The notes beneath the pieces were generated by a model that had not been told where the DNA came from, did no database searches, and saw only the letters and a list, made by a program, of their open reading frames with translations. Positions 18,047 to 27,269 of a stretch of DNA of 64,000 bases are shown one piece after another. Source of the DNA: Sphingobium sp. 66-54. Lineage in GTDB: Bacteria > Pseudomonadota > Alphaproteobacteria > Sphingomonadales > Sphingomonadaceae. A program made the position numbers and the translations under genes. The stretch is taken from assembly GCA_001899715.1 (NCBI GenBank), contig MKWI01000024.1:124001-188000 (forward strand), in the 5' to 3' direction. Each line of letters starts with the position of its first letter. Positions within the stretch are counted from its first letter, which is position 1.

Positions 18047-18787
18047 ATGATTACGACGCAACGGGTCCTCAAGGCTGCTGGCAAATACGCCTCTCGCATG
18101 GCATTGGCGGCGCGCACCGCGCTGGGTGCGCGGCGGGAGCGGTATTGCCCCGCCTGCAATCAGGATGTGGCAGGGTTTTTCCGCTACGGTGCCGAGCGGG
18201 AATGGGGATGCCCCTCCTGTGGCGCCTCCCCACGCGAGCGGCTGATGCACGCGCTGCTGGACGCGGGACGCATCACGCTGCCCGCCGGTGCCGCCATCCT
18301 CCATTGCGCGCCCAATGAGGCAAGTCTGGTGCGGCGGTTCCGCGCCGCAACGGATGATTATGTGCCAGCCGATCTCGATCCCACGCGTTACACTGTCCCC
18401 GGCATGCAGCGGCTCGATCTGATGGCGATGGACGATGTGGTGCGGTTCGACCGCATCTATGCAAGCCATGTCATGGAGCATGTGCCGGACGATGCCGTGG
18501 TGCTGCGTAACCTCACGCGCGCGCTCAAGCCGGGCGGGGAGGCCTGGCTGCTCGTACCGCTCTGGGATGGGCCGAGCGAGGATGGGGCGCCCGATCTCTC
18601 GGCTCGTGAGCGCGAACGGCGGTTCGGTCAATGGGACCACGTCCGGCAATATGGCCGCGATCTGGCCGATCGTATCGCCGCGGCCGGCCTGACCGTGGAG
18701 TTGATCGAGGCCGATATGCTGCTCTCCGCCGAGGTCCGGCGCATGGCGCTTGCGGACACGCTGTTCCGGGCCAGCCGGACGGCATGA
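18047..18787 (+). CDS. SAM-dependent methyltransferase with N-terminal zinc ribbon
   Basis: 246 residues; ATG 18047 is preferred to GTG 18044. The N-terminal 60 residues hold a likely zinc ribbon, YCPACNQDV and GCPSCGASPRERL. The methyltransferase core lacks the textbook GxGxG loop and has ILHCAPNEASLVRRF in its place, then YVPADLDPTRY, ASHVMEHVPDD and LKPGGEAWLLVPLW. This pattern is found in methyltransferases of bacterial polysaccharide loci, so methylation of a sugar is the likely role. Its ATGA overlap with the flippase gene shows tight coupling. Confidence 0.82.
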   Translation: MITTQRVLKAAGKYASRMALAARTALGARRERYCPACNQDVAGFFRYGAEREWGCPSCGASPRERLMHALLDAGRITLPAGAAILHCAPNEASLVRRFRAATDDYVPADLDPTRYTVPGMQRLDLMAMDDVVRFDRIYASHVMEHVPDDAVVLRNLTRALKPGGEAWLLVPLWDGPSEDGAPDLSARERERRFGQWDHVRQYGRDLADRIAAAGLTVELIEADMLLSAEVRRMALADTLFRASRTA

Positions 18788-20100
18788 CGGGGCTGGTTGC
18801 GCTGGCGGGGCGGCTTGAGCGGCGGCCGGCCGTGCTCGGTGCCGCCAAGCTGGCCAATGTGGCGCTGGCGATGGGCTGGGGGTTCGTCGTCACCTTCGTG
18901 TTCGTGCGATTATTACCGCTCGGTGAGTTCCGCACCTTCCTGCTGCTCATCGCCTTCGCCAACTTCACGGTGTCGGCCGAGCTTGGCCTGACGGCGATTG
19001 TCTACAGCCGCCTGCGCCGGGACCATGTGACCCGTGACGGCAGTTTTCGCGTCGAGGAACTGGGCGCGCTGTTCTGGTTGCTCACCGCGATCATCCTCGC
19101 CGGGGGCGTGCTGATCGGCGCGGCCATCGCGCTGGGGTTGATCCCGACCCGCTATCCGCTCCTGTTCATTGCTTTCTACGCCGTGTCGGCGATCAACCTC
19201 CTCACCATCCTCGCGCGCCGTGCGCTGGCCGCGCTCGACCATAATCTCTGGTGGGAGGCATTGGATTTTCTGCGGCGCTCCAGCGGAATCGCGCTGCTGC
19301 TCATGTCGCTGCTCGGCCTGCCGATCCTCGACGCGGTGCTGGCCCAACTCGCCATCGCGCTCATTGTCCTGTGGATCGGCCTTGCCACCATCCAGCGCAG
19401 TCTCGGCATGGGGCTGCGCCAATGGCTGGCGGTCCGGGCAGGCGTCGCGCATGTCCGCGCGCATTATCTGGCGGATTTCGGGCGGACGGGCGCGCTTACC
19501 CTGTTCGACGTGGCGGCCTATAACGCGCCCTATTTCACCATTGCCGCTGCGACGCAGGATGCCCGGCCGCTGCTGCTGTTCGATTTCGTCTTCAAGATGT
19601 CGCGAGCGCTCTCCGCGGTTATCCGTGCTTTTGTCGAGACATTGCTGCCGGGCCTGACGCGTGCCTATTTCGGCGGTGAAGCGCGGACATTCCGGCACGG
19701 CCTTGTCCGGCTCGTCGGACTGGCGCTTGCTGTAAGTTTGGTGGCCGCGCTGGCGCTGGCTTTTATCGGCAAACCGCTTGCGGCGCTGCTGTTCGATGGC
19801 AAGATCGTGCTCGAACAGACAGAAATTGCTATGATCATGCTTCTTCTGCTTGCGCTGGGCGTCATCTGCATCTCGGTCTATCTACAGACCGGCCTCGGCC
19901 GTTTCGGGGCGCTGGTCAGGCCGTCCTTCGCGTTTCTGATCGGCAGCCTCATCAGCGTGCCGCTTGCCGTTGCCCTGCACCGGATGACGGAGGAAACGCT
20001 CTCGCAGACGTTCATCCTGACCTATGCTTTGGTCCATCTGGCCCTTGCGCTGGCGCACGGGCTGATGCTTCGTCGCCTTGGAGGACATAGACAGGCATGA
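18784..20100 (+). CDS. oligosaccharide flippase-like (Wzx/MATE-type) membrane protein
   Basis: 438 residues from ATG 18784, which overlaps the preceding stop (ATGA). Some 12 hydrophobic segments are spread over the whole length, with few charged loops, as in the Wzx/MOP exporter superfamily. No sequence motif is decisive in that family; the assignment rests on topology, length and position between glycosyltransferase genes. It would flip the lipid-linked repeat unit to the periplasm. The open frame upstream of 18784 only shadows the methyltransferase. Confidence 0.8.
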   Translation: MTGLVALAGRLERRPAVLGAAKLANVALAMGWGFVVTFVFVRLLPLGEFRTFLLLIAFANFTVSAELGLTAIVYSRLRRDHVTRDGSFRVEELGALFWLLTAIILAGGVLIGAAIALGLIPTRYPLLFIAFYAVSAINLLTILARRALAALDHNLWWEALDFLRRSSGIALLLMSLLGLPILDAVLAQLAIALIVLWIGLATIQRSLGMGLRQWLAVRAGVAHVRAHYLADFGRTGALTLFDVAAYNAPYFTIAAATQDARPLLLFDFVFKMSRALSAVIRAFVETLLPGLTRAYFGGEARTFRHGLVRLVGLALAVSLVAALALAFIGKPLAALLFDGKIVLEQTEIAMIMLLLLALGVICISVYLQTGLGRFGALVRPSFAFLIGSLISVPLAVALHRMTEETLSQTFILTYALVHLALALAHGLMLRRLGGHRQA

Positions 20101-21260
20101 AGGCGGTGATGGTCGATCCCTCCCTGTTCACGGGGCGTTATGATGATTGCCTGTGCGGCGCGCTGGCCGGGCGAGGGCATGATGTCACCTTACTCGGGCG
20201 GCCGCTGCGCGAGACGGATGCGATCGTACCGGACGGCTATCATTATGCGCCGCGTTTCTTCCGTGTCGGCGAGCGGCTGCGCGGGGCGCTGGGCGAAGGG
20301 CGGTTCGCTCGCGCAGTCAAGGCGGTCGATTATGCGGTGGATTGCCGGGTCGGTTCGCTCGCAGCGCTGGTGGGTGATATCGCGCATTTCCAATGGCTTC
20401 CCTTCGCGATGGCAGACCGCTGGCTACTCGGTCGGCTGGCCCGGCGAACGGCTCTCGTCCATACCGTGCATAACGCGCGCCCCTATCACGGCGATCGCGC
20501 CGCGATCGCGCAGGCGCGGGGGTATCTTACCCTGCTGCCGTTGTTCGATGCGTTGATCGTTCACGGCGAACGAACGGCGGAGGCGTTGCTCGCGCAGGGT
20601 ATCGAGCGGTCGCGCATCCATCTCGTGCCGCATCCACCAATGCAGCTTGCGGCGGCGAGACCGGCAGACCTTGCAGCATTGCCGGCGTCTGCGGTACCGC
20701 GCATCCTCTTTTTCGGCACGATCCGTCCCTATAAGGGGCTGGATCTCCTCTTGCAGGCCTGCCTCACCCTCTGGCGCGAGGGGCTGGACTTCGAGCTGGC
20801 GATTGTCGGCAAGCCGTTCATGCCGGTCGAGCCGTTCCTCGGCGCTGTCCATGGCGGCGGGTTCGGTCATCGGCTGATTACCGATCTCGCCTTCGTCACC
20901 GAGCAGCGGCTCGACGCGCATCTGCGCGCGGCGGATATTCTGGCTTTTCCCTATCGGGCCATCGATTCGAGCGGTGCCTTCCTGTCCGCGCTGCGCTATG
21001 GGGCCGCCATGGTGACAAGCGACGCGGGTATGTTTGGCGAGCTTCCGGGCGATGTCACCATGCGCTTTCCGGTCGGCGAGGCCGATGCGCTGGCGGCCGC
21101 GCTACGGCCTCTGATCCAGGACGAAGCCTTGCGGCAGCGAAATGGCCGGGCGGCGATAGCTTATGGCAAGGCGCATCACGGCTGGGGCGAGGCGGCTCTG
21201 CTGACCGAGCAGGCCTATCTGGCCGCGCGCGAGCGAGCCGAGCGCCGGTGGGCCGCATGA
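20097..21260 (+). CDS. family 4 glycosyltransferase
   Basis: 387 residues, GT-B fold, start overlapping the flippase stop (ATGA). The C-terminal donor domain shows ILFFGTIRPYKGLDLLLQA, the IVGKPF strand and the acidic region FPYRAIDSSGAFLSALRYGA. The region AHFQWLPFAMAD and LVHTVHNARPY is typical of GT4 N-terminal domains. It adds a sugar to the growing lipid-linked glycan; the donor is unknown. The final Glu-Glu pair of retaining GT4 enzymes is altered to an S-S-G-A context, as in several sphingomonad relatives as far as I can judge. Confidence 0.88.
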   Translation: MKAVMVDPSLFTGRYDDCLCGALAGRGHDVTLLGRPLRETDAIVPDGYHYAPRFFRVGERLRGALGEGRFARAVKAVDYAVDCRVGSLAALVGDIAHFQWLPFAMADRWLLGRLARRTALVHTVHNARPYHGDRAAIAQARGYLTLLPLFDALIVHGERTAEALLAQGIERSRIHLVPHPPMQLAAARPADLAALPASAVPRILFFGTIRPYKGLDLLLQACLTLWREGLDFELAIVGKPFMPVEPFLGAVHGGGFGHRLITDLAFVTEQRLDAHLRAADILAFPYRAIDSSGAFLSALRYGAAMVTSDAGMFGELPGDVTMRFPVGEADALAAALRPLIQDEALRQRNGRAAIAYGKAHHGWGEAALLTEQAYLAARERAERRWAA

Positions 21261-22030
21261 GCCAGATCGCCCGCTACCGCCGTGAGCTGCGGGACCGCTG
21301 GCTGGCGGTGCGGCTCGGTATCGCCGGACGGCAGCATCAGTATGGCGAGATCGTCGCACTGCGCCGCTTCATCGCGCATTTCGGCGTGGATTGCGTCATC
21401 GACGTGGGCGCCAACGCCGGCCAATATGCGACGATGCTGCGCCGCGATGTGGGCTTTGATGGCACGATCGTCTCGTTCGAGCCCAATCCGCAGGTCCATG
21501 CGAAACTGGCACAGGCTGCCCGAACGGACCCGCGCTGGTTCACGCATAACATCGCGCTGACCGACACGGATGGCGAAGCGCAGTTCAACATCATGGCGGC
21601 GGATCAGTTCAGCTCGTTGAACAAGCCGGGTGAGGGGCTGGAGCCGATCTTCGCCGAGCGCAACCGCATCGAGCGCAGCGTGACTGTGACCTGCCGGCGC
21701 CTGGAAGGTCTATTGCCCGAACTTGAGGGCGCACGGGACGCGCGCGCGATCCTGCTCAAGATGGATACACAGGGGCACGACGCTGCCGTCTGTCGGGGAG
21801 CAGGTGCTGCGCTGGCGTGGATGGTCGGCATCCAGACCGAGCTGGCCGTGCGCGCGCTCTACGATGGCGCGACCGATTATCGCGCAATGATTGCCTTGCT
21901 TGCCGACGCAGGGTTCGTGCCCAACGCGATGTTCGCCAACAACAAGGGGCACTTCCCCTTGCTCGTCGAGCTGGACGGGCTGTTCGTGCGGCGCGATCTG
22001 GCCGAAGGCGGCAATGTTCCCATCGTCTGA
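21257..22030 (+). CDS. FkbM-family methyltransferase
   Basis: 257 residues from ATG 21257 (ATGA overlap with the GT4 gene; GTG 21248 is an in-frame alternative). FkbM features: VDCVIDVGANAGQYATMLRR (SAM motif I), GTIVSFEPNPQVHAKLAQAA, a CRRLEGLLPE stretch, LLKMDTQGHDAAVCRGAG and the C-terminal VELDGLFVRRDL. FkbM enzymes O-methylate sugars or polyketide hydroxyls, so this would cap or modify the glycan. A second, frameshifted FkbM gene lies at 41059. Confidence 0.92.
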   Translation: MSQIARYRRELRDRWLAVRLGIAGRQHQYGEIVALRRFIAHFGVDCVIDVGANAGQYATMLRRDVGFDGTIVSFEPNPQVHAKLAQAARTDPRWFTHNIALTDTDGEAQFNIMAADQFSSLNKPGEGLEPIFAERNRIERSVTVTCRRLEGLLPELEGARDARAILLKMDTQGHDAAVCRGAGAALAWMVGIQTELAVRALYDGATDYRAMIALLADAGFVPNAMFANNKGHFPLLVELDGLFVRRDLAEGGNVPIV

Positions 22031-23780
22031 CCGGCGCGGCGCGGGGGAGCGTGCGCTGCCCATCGCGCTGGCGCTGGGCGGCGCGACGATGCTGGCGCTC
22101 TCGTTCGCCGCCTGGCAATGGCACATTGCCGGGCGGCGCGTTTGGGGTCTCGCGGAGTATTTCTTCGCCCGGCAGGATATGTGGGTGCTCGATGCGCAGG
22201 CTCTTGCGCTGTTCGGCTTCGCGATATGGGCCTGGCTGGCGCGGCGCTCGCAGGAAACGCCGGGGCAGCGGCGGCCGTCCCTGCAATGGCTGATCCCGCT
22301 CGCCATCGTGCTGGCCATCCTTGTCGGCTGGGCAGGGCGGCATCTCGTCTTTCACGGCTACAGCCCTTCGCGCGATGAGGTGATGGTGGAGCTGGCCGGC
22401 GCCTATCTGGCGCAGGGTCATGTCGGCTGGCCGATCCCGGCGGATTGGGCGCCGTTCCAGCGCGCACTGACGCCGGAATTCTACAGCCCCTATGGCGCGG
22501 ATACGCACTGGACCGCCATCTATCTGCCGGTCCACGCCGCCCTCCGCGCGCTGTTCGTGCGGCTGGGCGATGCCAGCCTCGCCGCGCCGGTCACGCTCGG
22601 CATCGGCCTGCTGCTCCTCTGGCATATCGCCCGCAAGCTGATGCCGGACCGGCCGGACGCCGTGCTTGTCACCATGGTGATGGCGCTCACCTCCGCCCAG
22701 CTCGTCGCCACCGCGATGACGCCTTATGCGATGACGAGCCACTTCGCCTTCAATCTGGCGTGGCTGGCGCTGGTTCTGCGTGGCGACCGGCTCGGTCATG
22801 GCCTCGCGGCCATTGTCGCGCTGCTCGCCGCCGGGCTGCATCAGTGGCACTTCCCGCTGCTGTTCATCGGTCCGTTCATCCTGTGGATGGCCGCGAACCG
22901 GCGGTGGCGCGCCGCCCTGTTCCATACGCTCGTCTGCGTGGCGATCATGGTCGTCTGGGCGCGGCTCTGGCCGATGCTGCTTACCGATCTCGTGGGGCCG
23001 CCCCCGCTGACTGACGTGCATCGCACCAACGGTATCGTCGACAAGCTGGCGAGCCTGTTTGGCCGGCTGGAGAGTTGGCAGCCTCTCCTGAATAATGCGC
23101 GGCTCGTGAGCTGGAACAATTTGCTGCTGCTGCCGCTCGCCGGACTATCCGTGCTCGGGGTACGCTGGCGCAGGCTTTGGCGAGAGGTGCCGATCACCGT
23201 GCCGTTGTTGATCGGTGTGCTCGGCGGCATGGGACTGGCGCTGTATCAAGGCTATGGCTGGGGCTTCCGCTATATGCACGGCCAGATCGGCGCGCTGTGC
23301 CTGTTGGCCGGTCTCGGGTGGCGGGCGGCGGTGGCGCAGGGGCAGCGGCTACCCATGCGGCTGGTCGCGGCCTCAGCGGCCTTCGCCCTGCTCTCGGGCG
23401 GGTGGCTCCTTGCCGATAGCGAGCGCTATCTACGCGGCTATGCTCACACCATGGCAGCGATCCGCTCGACCGACGCCGATGTCGTGCTGGTCGATATTCG
23501 CGGTGGCTATTACATGACCGATCTGGTGCGCTTCGATGAGGGGCGCCTCACCCGCCCTGCGGTGATGGCGTTGCAGATGCTCAGCATGCCGCAACTTGAC
23601 CGGCTCTGCGCCACGAAGCGCGTTGCGATCATGGATCGCAGCCAGTTCTGGCCGCTGGGCGTTCATCCGGTCAGCCCGGTGTTTCGTGGCAGCGACCGCA
23701 TCCAGCATTCTCGCGATCACCTCGCGGCGATCGGCTGCGGTCGGCCGGTGGTCTCCCCACCGGCCGCGCCGTCCAATTGA
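22014..23780 (+). CDS. GT39/PMT-like polytopic membrane protein, probable glycosyltransferase or polymerase
   Basis: 588 residues from ATG 22014, overlapping the FkbM gene by 17 bases. About 11-12 hydrophobic segments. After the second helix there is an acidic first loop, YSPSRDEVMVELAGAYLA, resembling the catalytic DE loop of GT39/ArnT-type enzymes that use polyprenyl-phosphate sugars. A His-rich site GLHQWHFPLLF lies mid-protein. The soluble C-terminal portion of about 90 residues ends in a proline-rich tail. It could transfer a sugar in the periplasm or polymerise repeats; no Wzy gene is seen elsewhere in the locus. Confidence 0.75.
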   Translation: MFPSSDRRGAGERALPIALALGGATMLALSFAAWQWHIAGRRVWGLAEYFFARQDMWVLDAQALALFGFAIWAWLARRSQETPGQRRPSLQWLIPLAIVLAILVGWAGRHLVFHGYSPSRDEVMVELAGAYLAQGHVGWPIPADWAPFQRALTPEFYSPYGADTHWTAIYLPVHAALRALFVRLGDASLAAPVTLGIGLLLLWHIARKLMPDRPDAVLVTMVMALTSAQLVATAMTPYAMTSHFAFNLAWLALVLRGDRLGHGLAAIVALLAAGLHQWHFPLLFIGPFILWMAANRRWRAALFHTLVCVAIMVVWARLWPMLLTDLVGPPPLTDVHRTNGIVDKLASLFGRLESWQPLLNNARLVSWNNLLLLPLAGLSVLGVRWRRLWREVPITVPLLIGVLGGMGLALYQGYGWGFRYMHGQIGALCLLAGLGWRAAVAQGQRLPMRLVAASAAFALLSGGWLLADSERYLRGYAHTMAAIRSTDADVVLVDIRGGYYMTDLVRFDEGRLTRPAVMALQMLSMPQLDRLCATKRVAIMDRSQFWPLGVHPVSPVFRGSDRIQHSRDHLAAIGCGRPVVSPPAAPSN

Positions 23781-23786
23781 AACGCC

Positions 23787-24407
23787 TTACTTGACGAAGG
23801 CGGCGACGATTTCGAGCTTCACTTCGTCGCTCACCATCGGAATGGCGAAGCCGACGCCGAAGTCGCTGCGCTTGATCGCGCCGGTCGCAGTGAAGCCGAC
23901 ATTTTCCTTGCCACCCATTGGCGACTTGCCGGCGCCGTAGAATTTGGCGTCGAGCGTGACCGGCTTGGTGACGCCGTTGAGCGTGAGGTTGCCGGTGATC
24001 TTGGCCGTCTGGCCGCTCACCGCGACGTTGGTGGAGACGAACTTGGCATCGGCCGGATTGGCCCCGAAGAAGTCGGCGGCCTTGCCGGCCTCGGCGGCCT
24101 TGAGCAGGTGCCCGGTCAGGCCGGCGTTCGCCGTCGTTACCTTGGAGACCGGGATGGTCACGTCGACCTTGGCGGCGGACGGATTCGCCGGGTCGAGCTG
24201 GAGCGTGCCGGTGACGCTGCCGAAGATGCCGAAATACGGGGTGAAGCCGAAGTGATCGACTTGCCACTTGACCAGCGTGTGGTCGGCATCGGCCGTGTAG
24301 GCGCCGCCAGTGACCGCTGCCGGATCGGGCTTGCCGGGCTGGGCGACCAGTGCGCCGGCAAGGCCGGTCAGCAGGAGGGCGGGGAGGGCGGCATGAACGA
24401 GGCGCAT
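23787..24407 (-). CDS. YceI-family periplasmic lipid-binding-like protein
   Basis: 206 residues with a Sec signal peptide (residues 1-22, cut near LVAQ). The lipocalin-like YceI domain covers the rest: YTADADHTLVKWQVDHFGF, GTLQLDPANPSAAKVDVTI, FVSTNVAVSG, ITGNLTLNGVTKPV and GFTATGAIKRSDFGVGFAIP. Family members bind isoprenoid-like lipids such as octaprenyl chains and are often stress-induced. It is convergent with the glycan locus, 6 bases from its end. Confidence 0.92.
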   Translation of the reverse strand: MRLVHAALPALLLTGLAGALVAQPGKPDPAAVTGGAYTADADHTLVKWQVDHFGFTPYFGIFGSVTGTLQLDPANPSAAKVDVTIPVSKVTTANAGLTGHLLKAAEAGKAADFFGANPADAKFVSTNVAVSGQTAKITGNLTLNGVTKPVTLDAKFYGAGKSPMGGKENVGFTATGAIKRSDFGVGFAIPMVSDEVKLEIVAAFVK

Positions 24408-24627
24408 TGTGCTTATCTCCTATTCGACTCTGCCCGTTTCGTTCGGGCCGGTGTCCGAACACAGCGCGCGATAAGGCCGTGGGTCGGCCTTGTCGTGTCG
24501 GCAGCGGATCGGACCGTTAGCTTCGCACGATGTTGTTGACCAAATCAAGTCAGGTCGAGCGAGCAGACGCAGAGACGGCGGAAGAGACTCCCTTCAATTT
24601 GGCCCACTCCGGAGCTAGAGACGGACC

Positions 24628-25167
24628 ATGACAGCCTGGCTGCGATCCGGTCTCCTTCCCGAGAGCCACACAGTGCCCGATCTGCTCGTGCCGGGCCTCG
24701 CACTGGTCTTCTGCGGCACGGCGCTGGGGCGCAAGTCGGCGGAGGCACGGGCTTATTACGCAAATCCGACCAATCTTTTCTGGCGCACGCTGCACGGGAC
24801 GGGGCTGACCCCGGAGCGTCTGCCGCCCGGTGATTATGCGCGATTGCTGGATTACGGCATCGGCCTGACCGATCTTGCCAAACGCCATTTCGGCAATGAT
24901 GCGGAACTGCCCGGCGACGCCTTCGATCCGGCTGCCTTGCGGGAGAAAATGCTGCGCTATCGCCCTGCTATCCTGGCCTTCACCAGCAAGACCGGCGCAA
25001 GCGCTTTTCTCGACCGGCCGACGGGGCGGATCCGGTTGGGTGAGCAGACCGAGCGGATCGGGGACACGCGGCTGTTCGTTCTGCCGTCGCCATCCGGCCA
25101 TGCGCGGCGTTATTGGGACGTTGCGGTGTGGGAGGCCCTGGCGGCGCAGGTGCGCGCGCTCGCCTGA
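24628..25167 (+). CDS. mug: Mug-like mismatch-specific DNA glycosylase
   Basis: 179 residues of the uracil-DNA glycosylase superfamily. Motif I region reads LVFCGTALGRKSAEARAYYA followed by NPTNLFWRTLHGTGL; then LLDYGIGLTDLAKR, ILAFTSKTGASAF and the C-terminal loop VLPSPSGHARRYW. E. coli Mug has GINPG where this protein has GTALG, so the usual catalytic Asn is absent, and NPSG is SPSG. It is still closest to the Mug/TDG branch that removes uracil or thymine from G mispairs. Divergent from yceI. Confidence 0.88.
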   Translation: MTAWLRSGLLPESHTVPDLLVPGLALVFCGTALGRKSAEARAYYANPTNLFWRTLHGTGLTPERLPPGDYARLLDYGIGLTDLAKRHFGNDAELPGDAFDPAALREKMLRYRPAILAFTSKTGASAFLDRPTGRIRLGEQTERIGDTRLFVLPSPSGHARRYWDVAVWEALAAQVRALA

Positions 25168-25204
25168 AAAGCCGGAGCGGCCACCCTGTGAGGACGGCCG
25201 CTCC
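25167..25204 (-). terminator. intrinsic terminator of ilvC
   Basis: On the minus strand GGAGCGGCC (25204-25196) pairs with GGCCGCTCC (25182-25174), followed by GGCTTTT (25173-25167). It lies just downstream of the ilvC stop and overlaps the end of mug. Confidence 0.85.
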
Positions 25205-25211
25205 CCGGCGT

Positions 25212-26249
<1,038 letters not shown>

Positions 26250-26256
26250 TCAAGTC

Positions 26257-26283
26257 GTCATGCCGGCGTTGGCCGGCATCCAG
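26257..26283. repeat. short palindromic intergenic repeat (REP-like)
   Basis: ATGCCGGC (26260-26267) pairs with GCCGGCAT (26272-26279), inside the sequence GTCATGCCGGCGTTGGCCGG. This form is common between genes in alphaproteobacteria. It lies between ilvH and ilvC and could affect mRNA processing. Confidence 0.5.
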
Positions 26284-26368
26284 TGTGCAATGTCATGGCC
26301 GGTCGCGCCGGCGGATAGAACGGAACGGGGTGGCCCGTAAAGGCCACCCGTTCGGCTTGCGGTGCGGA

Positions 26369-26881
26369 TCAGGCGCTGGCGCCGCGCAGCATGCCGACCA
26401 CGCCGGTGCGGCACAGCTCCACCAGGCCAAGCTCGCGCATCAGGGTGACGAAGGTGTCGATCTTGCTCGTCGGCCCGGTAATCTCGAACACGAAGCTCTC
26501 CAGCGTGGTGTCGACCACCTTGGCGCGGAACACCTCGGCCAGCCTCAGTGCTTCGCTGCGCACCTCGCCGGTGCCGGCGACCTTGATAAGGGCCAACTCC
26601 CGCTCGACGAACGGGCCGGTATCGGTGAGGTCGCGCACCTGGTGGACCGGCACCAGCCGCTCCAACTGGGCGATGATCTGGTCGACCACGCGGGGCGGCC
26701 CCTGGGTGACGATAGTGATGCGGCTGACGCGATGATCCTCGCTCACGTCCGCCACGGTGAGGCTCTCGATATTGTAGCCGCGCGCCGATACCAGACCCGC
26801 GATACGCGCGAGAATGCCGGCTTCATTGTCCACGGTGACGGAGAGCACATGGCGCTCGCTGTCTTCCTGGCGGATATGCAT
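26369..26881 (-). CDS. ilvH: acetolactate synthase small (regulatory) subunit
   Basis: 170 residues from ATG 26881 with AGGAAC upstream. The N-terminal ACT domain shows SVTVDNEAGILARIAGLVSA and the RGYNIESLTVADVSED strand; the second half is the usual C-terminal ALS regulatory domain with FRAKVVDTTLESFVFEITG. It activates IlvB and confers valine feedback inhibition. It lies in the order ilvB-orf118-ilvH-ilvC. Confidence 0.96.
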   Translation of the reverse strand: MHIRQEDSERHVLSVTVDNEAGILARIAGLVSARGYNIESLTVADVSEDHRVSRITIVTQGPPRVVDQIIAQLERLVPVHQVRDLTDTGPFVERELALIKVAGTGEVRSEALRLAEVFRAKVVDTTLESFVFEITGPTSKIDTFVTLMRELGLVELCRTGVVGMLRGASA

Positions 26882-26912
26882 CAAAGTTCCTGTCCCTGTC
26901 TGGTCGGGGTTG

Positions 26913-27269
26913 TCAATTCTGGTCGGCCGGGCCGTCCGGTGCGCTCTCGTCTGGCGGCGGAGCCAGCGACAGCATGCCCGTCATCGCGAAGCGCCAGCCA
27001 TCCGGCACCCGGTGGGCGATACGCACCGGAAAGCCCAATATGCTGTCGAACACGCGCGAGAGCTGCTCGCCGACGTAGCGTGGCGCCACCAGCACGACAT
27101 CGTAATCGCCGTCGCCCAGGCGGAACCAGCCGTCGAGGTCGATCACCCATTCGTCCGCATCCGGCTCCGCGCTGTCGAGCGTGGTGCCGAACAGATCCGC
27201 GCCGTCATTCTGCCGCTCGAAATCGAACGGCTCGCTGACATGGACGCGAAGGCGGACGGGCTGGGCCAT
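26913..27269 (-). CDS. conserved-looking 118-aa protein between ilvB and ilvH, function unknown
   Basis: 118 residues from ATG 27269, sharing one base with the ilvB stop (TGATG), so translation is probably coupled. It is acidic (many Asp and Glu), soluble, without signal peptide or membrane segment. It contains DEWVIDLDGWFRLGDGDYDV and a VPDGWRFAMTGML strand, suggesting a small alpha/beta fold, and a Pro/Asp-rich tail. I do not recognise a family. Its place inside the branched-chain amino acid operon makes a link to acetolactate synthase possible but unproven. Confidence 0.75.
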   Translation of the reverse strand: MAQPVRLRVHVSEPFDFERQNDGADLFGTTLDSAEPDADEWVIDLDGWFRLGDGDYDVVLVAPRYVGEQLSRVFDSILGFPVRIAHRVPDGWRFAMTGMLSLAPPPDESAPDGPADQN

